Of a stretch of DNA of 64,000 nt, positions 23,617 to 35,234 are shown in pieces. How positions within the stretch are numbered: the first letter of the stretch is position 1; the number at the start of each line of letters is the position of its first letter. Below the pieces are notes generated by a model. That model was not told the origin of the DNA, searched no databases, and saw only the letters and a program-made list of their open reading frames with translations. The stretch comes from Sorghum bicolor (Eukaryota > Streptophyta > Magnoliopsida > Poales > Poaceae). Location: positions 39,184,751 through 39,248,750 of the forward strand of contig NC_012878.2 in NCBI RefSeq assembly GCF_000003195.3, in the 5' to 3' direction. The position numbers and the translations under genes are program-made.

Positions 23617-24251
23617 TTAGAACCAGCTTTGGTTTTCTGCTATCTTATCCAAAAGTATCTCTGCTTTTCCAATTGTAAGCTCCAAGAATGATCCCTTAGC
23701 AGATGCATCTAGGCACTCCGAGCCTTCTGGGTTAATCCATGATAGAAGGTCTGCATAAGTAACCATGTGACCATTCCATGGTGAGGACAATCTGATATGT
23801 ATCCTTGAAAACGCTCCCATGCTTCTTGAATGGTTTCTGTCTTCTGCTGTTGAAAACTGACAATATTTCCTCTTAAGGCAGCTGTCTTGCCTATTGGGAA
23901 AAACTTTGATAGAAAGGCATCTGACAAGTTCGTCGAGTTGTTGATGTTATCTTGATGAATGTAGAACCACTTCCTCGCTTTCCCTTCTAGTGAGAATGGA
24001 AAAAGGCGAAGCAGTATGACGTCTTTGTCGACTCCGTCGATGTGGATTGTGCTTCCAATCTCTAAGAAATTCTGTAAGTGTGCACTAGCATCTTCATGTG
24101 CCCTTCCACTGAATGGTGTAGCTTGTACCAAATTGATGAGGCTTGACTTGAGCTCGAACTCAGGTGCTCCTTCTTCTACTGCAAATCTTGGACCAGTTGG
24201 AATGTTCTCAAGGCTTGGAGCAGAGAATTCTCGTAGGGTCTTCTGTGCCAT
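23617..24251 (-). pseudogene. Athila gag
   Basis: The ATG at 24251 (MAQKTLREFSAPSLENIPTG) begins a gag with the retrotransposon gag domain: FELKSSLINLVQATPFSGRA, HLQNFLEIGSTI, RLFPFSLEGKARKWFY and AFLSKFFPIGKTAALRGNI. Near 23710 the frame shifts by one base and gag continues in another frame to a TAA at 23617. After that it runs in the same frame into the protease segment. This order (gag then PR, then the extra ORF) is Athila-like with the rest of pol missing. Confidence 0.88.
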
Positions 24252-24561
24252 AGCTTCAGCAATTGGTAGGTAGCTTCTTCTTCCTTTCTTGATTACTTTG
24301 GTTCTGATGATGAAGAGTTGAATGTACCAAAGTCAATTCTGATATACCCTGTATAAAAATATAAACATAGAAAAACAACAAGGTGAACCTGCCAAAGCAG
24401 AGGTGCCTTGTTATGATTTCTCACTTAGTAGCTGTTTTATGCAATTATTTCTCTATAGTCTAGTCTAATATTTTATATGAATAACCTTGACTGATTTCCT
24501 GACTTTCCTTACCGTTCGTATGTGTTTCCTTCTAGTCCCCGTCAACGGCGCCCGAAATGCT
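24252..24561 (-). other. Athila 5' leader with primer-binding site
   Basis: 310 bp between the sense 5' LTR and gag. The primer-binding site is about 24536-24553 (minus strand GGGCGCCGTTGACGGGGA), a two-base variant of the TGGCGCCGTTGCCGGGGA site (tRNA-Asp type) seen intact in the gag-only element at 28665. Confidence 0.7.
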
Positions 24562-26067
24562 TGTTGACACTAGCTAACACCACTTAGATACTAGGTTGAC
24601 ATCCCCAGCATGGTGCCAGAGTGTACAAAGGTATTTATGAATGTAAAGGCTCTCTAGAAAATAATCTATTCTATCCGCAAGCGCACAGATAAAACATGAC
24701 ATTGTAGCATTTCACCAGGTAAGTATTCCAGGTATCGTTATTTATAATTTTGCTCTGGAGAAAAGGATTAAATGAAGATAAGGATAAATCTATCAAGGCA
24801 TAGATTAGAGATAAACTTGCAGGAACATGATTACTAATGAGGAACTCGTCACACATTCACTTACTTTGGCAGGGGGTAAGCCATAATAATAATGATAATG
24901 AAATATAAGCTCATGGGTAAATAACACAGCGATTAGAAAATAGACTACTCCTCAAATATGTAAGGTGATGTCGGATTAGCTAGAGAATGGATTCTAAGTT
25001 ATCTACTATCTACTAAGTCATAACCTACTCTAATTATCTACAAGATCATATATAACATAAAAGACTCTTCATTCATGTATAAGGAACATTGCTAAAGTAA
25101 ATCAGAACATCATAAGACTTACTCCGCAATACAAATTCTGCCTGTCCTATCAATGGTGGGTGGACTATATAAGAATCAACGAAGCTGTCACTATCGCGAA
25201 CTACCACACGACCCGGCCAATAGGATACATTTGCAGGTAAATAACATCTAAGCACCACGCCCACATGTGATCTACCACTTAACTCCCGTGCGTCAAGAGC
25301 TAAGCGCTTTGCAAAACTTATACATAAACTCATTATCAATCAAAACTATATCAAATATAGAACTAGAGCAAACTAAGAGCATAATAAATAGAGACATAAT
25401 GCAATTAGAACAAAGTATTAGAGAAATATATGAAATAATACCAATCTTTATTAGCGAAGATCTGAATCCAGAGCACTAGGCTCTACATCTCTAATTGCTA
25501 TCTAATCAATCCTCTAAACTTGAAGGATTAGGGAGTAGCTAATTCTAATTCTCTGTGGGAGAGATGTCTAAACCCTAACTTTGATGGCTACCTCTGATAA
25601 TGATTTCTCCTCTCTCTCCCTGGGGTGGAGTGGCCTTGATTATATAGTCCTTTCAAGTAAATTTGGGTCGTCGGATCAAACCGACATTGATCGCACGGTT
25701 TTCCTTGATCCTTTAGGTCGGTGGAGCATAATCCGCGAGATGGGTCCTCATTGGACTCCTGGCCAGGGCAGGCGCCCAAGGGGGGAGGGCGGGCACCCTG
25801 CCCCCGAGCCCGTCCGGTCTCCCGTTCGTTCCAGTGGCTTTTGGACTCTTCTAGATTGAGGAAAATTGCGCGGCACGTAATTATCTCGTTGTAAAATGAC
25901 ATGTGGGCCTTCTCTCCATATTTTCTGATAACCCCCTACAGAAATAGATAAACACCAAAGCTCGTGGAATTCTATCAGATAAAACCCTAATTCTATATGT
26001 TTGTTTCATTTGGATCCTTTTCCATGTTTAATTGATGGTTAAATTTAGTACTTAAGGACCGTCAACA
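24562..26067 (-). repeat. 5' LTR of the Athila element
   Basis: 1506 bp, TG...CA ends, partner of 4408-5892. It has the fuller form of the GC block (25765-25805, two GGGCRGGCRCC units). Its U3 side is related to the LTR of the gag-only element from the first bases (TGTTGACGGTCCTTAAGTA on the minus strand). Confidence 0.92.
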
Positions 26068-26072
26068 ATGAG

Positions 26073-27311
26073 CTTGAACTTTTTTTGCGGAAACTGGTCT
26101 TAGCTTAGCCCAAATGATAGCTAGGGCACCAATTGAAAGTTCTCCAGAAATTGATCATTGGCAGAAGGAATATACATATGGCAAGAGTCTATACAACCCT
26201 ATGGCCCTCAGCAAACTTAGAACGCAAATGTACATACTAAACAAATAGTACATGGCAGCGTGTATTAGAAAAGCAGATGACTATATTTGTGTCCGAGTTA
26301 GAAACTATCATTACTTCCGTGGTGATGATATTACTTATATTCAATTTAATGAGCTACACCAACTATGCCACATGGACGCTCTTGACAAATCTCTAATGAG
26401 TTGCTTCTGTCTATAAGTGATTCTTTCTTTCAATAATGTCAATGTAACTTATCATGTACTCCCTCTATTCCAAATTGTAATTCATTCCTAGAATCTTGGA
26501 GAGTCAAAGCATTTTCACGTTTGACCAAAATTATAGAGAAAAATACTAAGATTTGTCACGTAAAGTGAGTATACTATGAAAATATAATTAAGAAAGAATA
26601 TAATGATACTTAGTTAGTACCATAATAATAATTATTTTATAATGTAAATTTGGTCAAACTTAGAAAAGTTTGACTCTCCAAGATTCTTGGAATGACTTAC
26701 AATTTGAGATGGAGGGAGTATATGTATAACTAATTACAGAAACCCGCTATACATATGCAGAAACATGATGAGGGACCTCAGAGTTAGAAATGACAAGGAG
26801 ATTAGATTTGTGGATCCAAATGTTGTATTCAAAGACATGAAGACCCCGTATGTCTTATGGAGAACTCAAACGGAGAGAAATCTACGGAGGTTCATGATCA
26901 ACCAAAAAGACAAAAGATATATACTCTTTCCCTATAACTTGAAGTAAGTGTTGTTATCGTGTGTACATTCTATTTAACTAATTAATCAGATCATTATGAA
27001 GATATATACTAATTTTGCCTACATGCACACAAATGTAGCTTTCATTGGATACTAATTGTCATTGATCTCTGGCAATGTCAATTGGTAATCTATGACTCGT
27101 TGAGAAAACCACAGGAAGATTACCAAGAAATGATAGATATTATCCAAGGGTAACACCGATCTCTAAATATTAAATTCTGCTCTTTTAACTCGGTAATAGA
27201 TAATTAATAATGATCGTTTTATTGCTAGAGTTTGGGCTAGGTTCGTGCAGAAACACCGTCCAGATTTAAAGCGCCACTTTTAAAGCCTATCTTACTTTAG
27301 TGGGTTCTATG
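26073..27311 (+). pseudogene. CACTA accessory gene, part II (Ulp1-like protease domain, first half)
   Basis: The reading frame interrupted at 4407 resumes directly after the ATGAG duplication (LELFLRKLVLA). Further on, RNYHYFRGDDITYIQFNELH and CHMDALDKS are typical of the segment before the Ulp1-like (C48) domain of grass CACTA proteins. After an intron that carries a Stowaway MITE, an exon at 26765-26947 reads IRFVDPNVVFKDM and KRYILFPYNLK. The next exon (27035-27150) has FHWILIVIDLWQCQLVIYDS, with the His and Asp of a Ulp1-type catalytic triad. Stops and a changed splice donor (ATAAGT at about 26414) mark decay. The piece ends at the gag-only element. Confidence 0.7.
26459..26718. mobile_element. 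Stowaway-type (Tc1/mariner) MITE
   Basis: 260 bp with terminal inverted repeats CTCCCTCTATTCCAAATTGTA and its complement at the right end, flanked by TA on both sides (26457-26458, 26719-26720). The AT-rich interior shows long-range inverted symmetry (TTTGACCAAA near the left, TTTGGTCAAACTT near the right). It sits in a probable intron of the CACTA gene. Confidence 0.9.
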
Positions 27312-27316
27312 GCAGA

Positions 27317-28656
27317 TGTTGACGGTCCTTAAGTATCAAATTTAATTATCAAATAAATAAAGAAAAGGATCCAAATACAACCAACATCTAAACTTAGGGT
27401 TTTATCTGACAGAATTCCACGAGTTTTGATGTTTGTCTATTTCTGTAGGGGGTTATCAGGAAATATGAAAGAAAGGCCCACACGTCGGGTTTACATAGAG
27501 ATATTAACGTGCCGCGCAATTTTCTACCATCTAGAAGACTCCAGAAGCCACGGGAACGAATGGGAGGCCGATCGGGCCCGGGGGCAGGGCGCCCGCCCAA
27601 GTCCCTTGGGTGCCCGCCCAGCTACAGTAACCAATCAGCTTCAACTTCGCGGATCATGCTCCACCAACCTAATACTTCAAGGAAAACCACACGATCAATG
27701 TCGGTTTGATCCGACGGCCCAGATTCATCTGAAAAGACTATATAACCAGACCCCCTGGCCCCTGGAGGAGGCACCCCTTGATCATTATTCATTATTCATA
27801 GACAGAGCAAAAGCTAGGGTTTAGAGATGAGAGCTCTCCTCTCTTCTCTAAACTAGAGTAGATCTAGATAGTAGCAAGATGGAGAGCGAAGGAGGATTAG
27901 AGGAGAGGCCGGCCTGTCGGTTCTTCCTCCGGTTGTACTTCGTCATGATCAAGCTCTAATCAAGCTTGCTCATGGGATGACTCTGGTAATCTACTTCTAA
28001 TTCATTATGCAATTGCTAATTATGTATGTTCTGGTTCACAACTCTTTTGAGTACTTTAATCTATAGGACGCTATAGGTGAGAGTTGTAGTATAGGTGTAA
28101 GCGAGGTGCTTAGATCTAGATTACTTGTGGTATCCCTTGTCTAGCTGGATCGTGTGGTAGGCCGCGTAGGTGACAGTTACGTTGGTCCTCTGTAGTCCAC
28201 CTCTCGTTAGCAGGACGGGTAGGGTTTATCGGCCTATGGATAAGCATCCTTTGTGGTGTACTCTTATCACGTGGTTCGTCCCAGACATAGACATACTCCT
28301 TTGAAGTAGAGAAACCATAGTTATCCTCTCTATTCTGCTACCATCGCCCATATACTAGAATTGCTCTACTCTCTATTACCATATTATCACTCACTGTTAT
28401 CTTACCTTTAATATTGTTCTTATTCGATTCTACCATCTTTCCTATTTACACCTATTTACTTATCTTGGTTAAGTTAGAGCGTAGATCAGTTCTCCCGTTT
28501 CCCTGTGGATACGATAAAACCTTTAACCGGATAAAAATCTTCAACGGTATCCGTGCGCTTGCGGATTATCTGTGTGCGTATAAATACCATAGTACACTCT
28601 AGTGCCATGCTGGGGATGACAACCTAGTATTCAAGTGGTGTTAGCAAGTGTCAACA
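27317..28656 (+). repeat. 5' LTR of the gag-only element
   Basis: 1340 bp starting TGTTGACGGTCC. The TATA box TATATAA is at 27739-27745, and the GC block with CGCCCGCCC repeats is at 27575-27625. It ends CAAGTGTCAACA. Confidence 0.93.
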
Positions 28657-28664
28657 AGCATTTT

Positions 28665-28682
28665 TGGCGCCGTTGCCGGGGA
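28665..28682 (+). promoter_or_regulatory. Primer-binding site, tRNA-Asp type
   Basis: TGGCGCCGTTGCCGGGGA begins eight bases after the 5' LTR. This 18-base site is the one commonly used by Athila-type elements and fits the 3' end of tRNA-Asp. Confidence 0.85.
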
Positions 28683-28821
28683 AACGGTTGCTGAGTTGAC
28701 TACGAACTAGCTTAATCATTTTTCTAAAAAAAATAAAAATAAAAAAATATATTTTCCTTTTATCCTTTGCCTCATCTCTGCTAATCTTTCTTCTTATCTA
28801 ATCCTTGATCTCTGGTCTATC

Positions 28822-30192
28822 ATGAATTCAAACATGTCTATCTATGAATTTCATAGACCTACGGGCACACATCTCGAACCACCAAAATCTTCAAAGCCTA
28901 TCATAGCATCTAGTTTTGAGATAGACCCCGAATACATAGAATTTGTTCAAAAACAACCTTTCTCAGGAGAAGGTGAGGAAAACCCATACACACACCTAAG
29001 AGAGTTTTACCGAGTCTGTGACCTCCTTCGCATAGAAGGAATGTCCGATGAGACCCTCAAATGGAAGCTCTTTCCGTTCTCTTTAACGGGAAAAGCTAGA
29101 CATTGGTACAAACTCAAAGTAGGGAGTGTTCATGGAGATTGGAAGGAGTTACATAATAGTTTTCTTTTAAAATATTTTCCAATCTCCAAAGTGGTGGAAC
29201 TTCAGCGTGAGATTCTTTCTTTTAGACAACTGGAAGAAGAATCTCTTGGCAAATCATGGGACCGCTTTATTAACCTTACTCTCACTGGCCCAAAGCTTTT
29301 TATTCCAGAAGAAGTTCTTCTAATTCACTTTTTTGAGGGCCTTAGTAGGAAAAATAAGCAAACCCTTCATGCGGCCTCTGGAGGATCTTTCCACCACCTA
29401 TCCGCTAGTGATGCTTGGAATTTGATTGATTTAATGAGCGGAAAGTCTCCTAGCTTTTATATCCCTGAGAAAGAGAAAGAACCAGTTTCTAGACAAGAAG
29501 AAGAGGTTTCGATAGCCAGATCACAACCACTTCAATTCCAAACTTTAGCTATCGATCCTAAACCATCAATACCCCAAAATTCTCCAAGGGAGGAAGGAAT
29601 TCCGACCTTAAATCTTTCAGATGCTGATGGTTTAGACTTCTGGTTCCATAAGAGACCTTCAAGCAGGGATAATTCAAATCCTCGCAATAATGGTTCTCTT
29701 AGAGAATGTCCTAGTTCCTGTTATGAAGAAGTCGAGGATGACATATCAAGTGAAGGAGAGCTAAGCCATATTGAAAATTCTAACACCTGCCCTTTCCTGA
29801 TCACAAGTTCTAAATGGCTAGAATGTGTAGAATGGATGGATAAGGAAGAAGCCTTAATGAATTCTGACTTTGGTTCAATTTCAAATGGTGAGTTCTTGAC
29901 TCCCTTTGAAGATGAGATTCATCCAACTATAGAAGAGGACATAGGTGAGACCAATCCAGGAGAAACTCTGAACATTCAGATTGGAGACGAAGATAACATT
30001 AATGAGCATGGAATTTATTTCATAGCCACTTTGTTTACTCCATGCTCATATGCAACATCTTCCCAATCTATTGGTCTCTCCAACATCACCACATTTGAGA
30101 TCTCCAACCCCCTCTTCCTTTCTATTTATAAAAAGTTTAAAAGGGCGGTTGTCGATGCATATGTCTATAATAAATATTGCAGATCTCGTTGA
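28822..30192 (+). CDS. Gag protein of the gag-only element
   Basis: Intact frame of 456 codons from the ATG at 28822 to TGA at 30190. A gag core is visible at about residues 40-190: FVQKQPFSGEGEENPYTHLR, then a WKLFPFSLTGKARHWYK motif, FLLKYFPISKVVELQREI and VLLIHFFEGLS. The C-terminal half is acidic and Ser/Pro-rich (EEVEDDISSEGELSHIENSN). I see no zinc knuckle and no protease. Such gag-only elements are thought to be mobilised by related autonomous elements while keeping their own Gag. This one is uninterrupted, in contrast to every other retroelement gene in the first 36 kb. Either it is young or the frame is maintained. Confidence 0.85.
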   Translation: MNSNMSIYEFHRPTGTHLEPPKSSKPIIASSFEIDPEYIEFVQKQPFSGEGEENPYTHLREFYRVCDLLRIEGMSDETLKWKLFPFSLTGKARHWYKLKVGSVHGDWKELHNSFLLKYFPISKVVELQREILSFRQLEEESLGKSWDRFINLTLTGPKLFIPEEVLLIHFFEGLSRKNKQTLHAASGGSFHHLSASDAWNLIDLMSGKSPSFYIPEKEKEPVSRQEEEVSIARSQPLQFQTLAIDPKPSIPQNSPREEGIPTLNLSDADGLDFWFHKRPSSRDNSNPRNNGSLRECPSSCYEEVEDDISSEGELSHIENSNTCPFLITSSKWLECVEWMDKEEALMNSDFGSISNGEFLTPFEDEIHPTIEEDIGETNPGETLNIQIGDEDNINEHGIYFIATLFTPCSYATSSQSIGLSNITTFEISNPLFLSIYKKFKRAVVDAYVYNKYCRSR

Positions 30193-33100
30193 GTTGATCT
30201 TGATTTAGGTCAGCGTTGGAAGGGAAACCACTTCGCCGACATAAATTGATGGTTTCCCAAGGACAAGCTTAGTGTCTTAAAATAAGCACTGATCAGATTG
30301 TAACATGAACTTTTAATTATTTACAACATTACCTTGTGTATTGAGCATATAAGGATAATTGTAAAAATATTCCTTCGGGTATTCTTGTCACTAACCTCTC
30401 CAGGATTGGAGCAAGAAGATCGGATAAATGACAAGTACAAGGTATGTCCAACCAATCATCATGCAACACTGAATTAAATTCATCCAAACTTGAATTCTGC
30501 AGAATTCAAGCTTGGGGGAGTACTTTACATAAAAACATCCTTTGCCATGTTGCTATGTTGGTTGTCCCTACCTTTAAGACATGCTCAATTTGTTAAATAC
30601 TAATCACACTACTTCATCTCCACTTGAGTAGATCTCTATAAATGCTGTCATGCTACCTTTGTCTATTTACTAGTAAGTGTTAGTTTGGAAGTACTGCACA
30701 TACTTCTATTGGCTTTTAAATTAAGCATGGTGCTTAGGTTAAACAACCTTCCTTAATCTGATTAGACATGGAGTCTAGTTCGGTTATTGAACTAAAAACT
30801 GCTTGTGTAGACATTGGTATATTTTTGTCGGACTAACCCCTGCAGAAAAACTTTCAATATCGATTTGGGAAGTCCTGAGATAAACTCACATCAGAGACGA
30901 AGAGAGTGACACATGAAGTTTAATAATTTGCACAAGAAGGACATAGCTCATAAGAGATGATCCATGGAGGGTGCCACAAACACGATGCACAACCGCTAAG
31001 AAAGGAAAGCTTCCACAAGGTGATACTATACCATCACTCTTCAATTAAGGTAACATCTTAAGGTACGTGATTATCACTTTTATAAGTTTCTCCTTGGTTC
31101 TAGCGTTCATATAAATAAAAGAGACAAACATGTATGATTTACAACTCTAGATTAACCAACCCAACTGATTCAACATGTTTAGTCCTTTAATCCTTGTTCT
31201 TAGTACTACCTCCATGATCCCACACTCCTAATCATATGAGCTAAAATGTTACACATTCAATCTTCGAGAGATATAAAGAAAAAGACATACATAGATAGAT
31301 TATCTTTCCATAAGGTTGAGCGATCTGATCGGACAAATGTTATAAGTGCTACACTCATGAACTTATCATCCATCAACTTTGTCTTGCTCACTATGCTTAG
31401 GGTTAGAGAAGAACAAATACACTTTAGGTTCTATTGGTGTTTTCCACCAACAGGACCCATGCACTTGATCTCTGCCTTGTCTCTATGAGCAGGTACACTT
31501 TGAGCAAAACATGGAGGAGTTTTATAACTCTCAGACTCTACCAAATGAAGGACCTGGATCTACGAGCACAAACACACTGAGCAAGATACTGCCAAACACC
31601 ACACTTCGAACTACTGGGCAAACGAAGAACATGGGTGACACCGTATTAAGAGGTGCAGACGTCAAGGTCCACACCTGAATCAAATGACGCACCTAAAGAA
31701 TGAAGACGGTGAGAAGTCTTGTTCAGAAGACTTAAAACATTGAATCCTCGCTGAAAGGTAAAATCAGTAGTTATCCATATTTATTCTTTCTGCATTCCCT
31801 TTTCCCTTTAATTATATCACTTTCCTTAAATGGCTTGTAAGTTAATCATGCTATCTTGAAAAGAAAATAAAAATGTTAAAAAATACTAAGCCCCATGTGA
31901 GTATACGAGTGGCATAAAACCCATAAGTACCTTCACTATGGTGGCATAAAAATAAAATAAATATTTCTTTTCTGCTTTATAAAATAAAAATATAAAAACA
32001 GGGAGTAATATTTATTGAGGAAGCTCAACATGATGAAGGCTAGATATTTATGCTAACACTTAATTAGTTCCACAAGCTTTGTTGTCTATTTGAGCTCCAC
32101 AGAATTTAAGAATCAACAAGACTAGCAGACGGAGGACATTCTAAACGCTGTCAGAATGCTGCTGACTTTCAAATACACCTCTGCCACCTGCTAGCTACAT
32201 CAAGAGAAATTACGTTAAAATTCAGCTTGGGGGAGAGCACCCCCATTTATCTCGCTAAGTATTTCTATCTATCTTTATACTTATATTATATTAGAATATT
32301 AAAATACATAAACTATGAAAAACCAAATGAAGATTTTGTGCTTATATATATATATATATCTTTTGCTTAGTGTGTTTAATAAATAAATAAAGTGGCTATG
32401 CTAATCTGAATCTTAATAATAAAACTCTAGCGTGGATATGATGAATAGTTGCTCTGCCTAATTTGCAAATTTGAAGTTCTCTCTCAAGTTTAGACATAAC
32501 TGTTATAATTTAAAGCTTGCTCTAGATCTAAATTTGTGGGATAAAAACTTGATCTGAAATCTAAGTTGTTAACGGATATGATATGGGAAGGTTGAGCTCC
32601 TGTTTATCTGTTCCTAGAGATACTAGAATTCTGGAGAATTTTATCTTTGAACAATCTTTAAAATATTGCATGATGAGTTCCTGTATGATGAGAGTTTAAA
32701 TTCCTACCACAACCATATATACATGCTTGCTAGACTTTGAGCCACACATTGAGCATTGAGTGTGGTCAAGCTGTGTAGACCCTTAGGAGCTTGTCATGTG
32801 GTTAAATCAAGATTTCACTTGCACATTCACTCATATATGCTACTTCTACTCCGGAAGTACCATCCACATATATCCACTCATTTCCATCTCCAGAACCACC
32901 CAAAAATATTCTACTCCTAATCCGGGAGAGAATAGCCAAAAATATTTCTGTTTTCCCTTATGAAATAAATGCTCAAGTTATCTTGCTACTTCCACTTGCT
33001 ATATTATCTCAAGAGATGAGTGCTCTGAAAAAAAAGAAAAGAGAAGAAAAGAGAAAGAAAATAAATAAATGAGGAAATAAAAAGGGGCAAGTGCCTGGAA

Positions 33101-33877
33101 CCTCGAAAGAAAAGAAAAAAGAGTGAGACGAGAGGTAAAAATGGACAAATGTGTACAGGATACCCACCTGAGAGGAAAGAAAAATGAAAGATAGAGCATC
33201 TCATTCTCCTCATAAAGTTTCAAAAAGCAAGGAAGGTATGTATCCCCTCAAAAGAGCAAAAGTAGAATTAGACTTTCACCATTGTTATCACCATCATCAC
33301 CATACACCATTCATTCGCCACACATGCACATCTTGATTTGACTTATTGATTTGTTTCTTTGGATCCATGGTTTGACTATACAATAAATGTCTTGTAAGTA
33401 TGTATACTTTATCTCCCACCTATGAGCTCCAGATATTAAAGCCGTATTAGAGTAGGGTGAGAGAGAAGGCAATGTCACTATGCCTTATACCACAAATACC
33501 ACATATCTTGAGAGAAGGCATATACCATCACTGCCTTGGTAAGGATCCAGAAATACCACAAAAGAGAGATTTAGAGAGTCATACAAGGAATCTCTGAGTT
33601 TTATTTGAAAATCTGCAAAAACTCCAGAGCTATAGCTGATCAAGAATAAGAGACATGGCACTTGGCTAGACTGTTCTATCTTTTAACAACTCAAGACAGA
33701 AGTGACGGTTACAAGTCCCATGGTGAAAGGTAAAGTAAGTAATTTTTAGTTCTTGACAGTTTACTCTAACTCAGAGATGAGATCTTTTTTAAAAGCATGT
33801 GTACCGTCAAATTTTAAGATATTGCAACAACTTCTGATCCATTGCTGAGTCTATCCTTGCTCAGGGACGAGCAAGAG
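30193..33877 (+). other. Non-coding interior of the gag-only element
   Basis: 3.7 kb without a convincing ORF on either strand. It contains AGCTTGGGGGAG boxes at about 30509 and 32224, a short TA run near 32345, and a 3' part (about 32400-33890) homologous to the Athila 3' region at 5893-7370 in reverse complement. The former pol region seems to have been replaced or deleted. Confidence 0.7.
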
Positions 33878-33894
33878 GTAAGCTTGGGGGAGTT
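33878..33894 (+). promoter_or_regulatory. Polypurine tract of the gag-only element
   Basis: GTAAGCTTGGGGGAGTT directly upstream of the 3' LTR, the position for plus-strand priming. Confidence 0.85.
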
Positions 33895-35234
33895 TGTTGA
33901 CGGTCCTTAAGTATCAAATTTAATTATCAAATAAATAAAGAAAAGGATCCAAATACAACCAACATCTAAACTTAGGGTTTTATCTGATAGAATTCCACGA
34001 GTTTTGGTGTTTGTCTATTTCTGTAGGGGGTTATCAGGAAATATGAAAGAAAGGCCCACACGTCGGGTTTACATAGAGATATTAACGTGCCGCGCAATTT
34101 TCTACCATCTAGAAGACTCCAGAAGCCACGGGAACGAACGGGAGGCCGATCGGGCCCGGGGGCAGGGCGCCCGCCCAAGTCCCTTGGGTGCCCGCCCAGC
34201 TACAGTAACCAATCAGCTTCAACTTCACGGATCATGCTCCACCGACCTAATACTTCAAGGAAAACCACACGATCAATGTCAGTTTGATCCGACGGCCCAG
34301 ATTCATCTGAAAAGACTATATAACTAGTCCCCCTGGCCTCTGGAGGAGGCACCCCTGATCATTATTCATTATTCATAGACAGAGCAAAAGCTAGGGTTTA
34401 GAGATGAGAGCTCTCCTCTCTTCTCTAAACTAGAGTAGATCTAGATAGTAGCAAGATGGAGAGCGAAGGAGGATTAGAGGAGAGGCCGGCCTGTCGGTTC
34501 TTCCTCCGGTTGTACTTCGTCATGATCAAGCTCTAATCAAGCTTGCTCATGGGATGACTCTGGTAATCTACTTCTAATTCATTATGCAATTACTAATTAT
34601 GTATTTTCTGGTTCACAACTCTTTTGAGTACTTTAATCTATAGGACGCTATAGGTGAGAGTTGTAGTATAGGTGTAAGCGAGGTGCTTAGATCTAGATTA
34701 CTTGTGGATATCCCTTGTCTAGCTGGATCGTGTGGTAGGCCGCGTAGGTGACAGTTACGTTGGTCCTCTGTAGTCCACCTCTCGTTAGCAGGACGGGTAG
34801 GGTTTATCGGCCTATGGATAAGCATCCTTTGTGGTGTACTCTTATCACGTGGTTCGTCCCAGACATAGACATACACCTTTGAAGTAGAGAAACCATAGTT
34901 ATCCTCTCTATTCTGCTACCATCGCCCATATACTAGAATTGCTCTACTCTCTATTCCCATATTATCACTCACTGTTATCTTACCTTTAATATTGTTCTTA
35001 TTCGATTCTACCATCTTTCCTATTTACACCTATTTACTTATCTTGGTTAAGTTAGAGCGTAGATCAGTTCTCCCGTTTCCCTGTGGATACGATAAAACCT
35101 TTAACCGGGTAAAAAGCTTCAACGGTATCCGTGCGCTTGCGGATTATCTGTGTGCGTATAAATACCATAGTACACTCTAGTGCCATGCTGGGGATGACAA
35201 CCTAGTATTCAAGTGGTGTTAGCAAGTGTCAACA
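33895..35234 (+). repeat. 3' LTR of the gag-only element
   Basis: 1340 bp, nearly identical to 27317-28656 with about 17 scattered differences including two single-base indels that cancel in length. It is followed by the GCAGA duplication. Confidence 0.93.

Larger units (their letters stand above)
4408..26067 (-). mobile_element. Athila-lineage Ty3/gypsy LTR retrotransposon, non-autonomous, hosting a nested Tat element
   Basis: Two related LTRs (4408-5892 and 24562-26067) begin TGTTGAC and end TCAACA on the plus strand and are flanked by the 5-bp duplication ATGAG (4403-4407, 26068-26072). The element reads leftward: primer-binding site beside the right LTR, then gag, protease, spacer, an extra ORF and a polypurine tract beside the left LTR. 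Removing the nested Tat element (8587-21015) leaves about 9.2 kb. There is no RT, RNase H or integrase coding anywhere inside, so this copy could not have moved without help from a relative. LTR divergence is about 3.5-4% by eye, plus a 21-bp indel. The element split the CACTA gene just after the codons for LKFDE. Confidence 0.9.
27317..35234 (+). mobile_element. Gag-only LTR retrotransposon (TR-GAG type), Athila-related
   Basis: Two LTRs of 1340 bp each (27317-28656, 33895-35234), TG...CA, flanked by the perfect duplication GCAGA (27312-27316, 35235-35239). Inside are a primer-binding site, one long gag ORF, 3.7 kb without coding capacity and a polypurine tract. LTRs differ at only about 17 sites (about 1.3%), so it is the youngest LTR insertion here. 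Its LTRs and 3' internal region are related to those of the Athila element at 4408-26067. It splits the Ulp1 domain of the CACTA gene. Confidence 0.92.
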
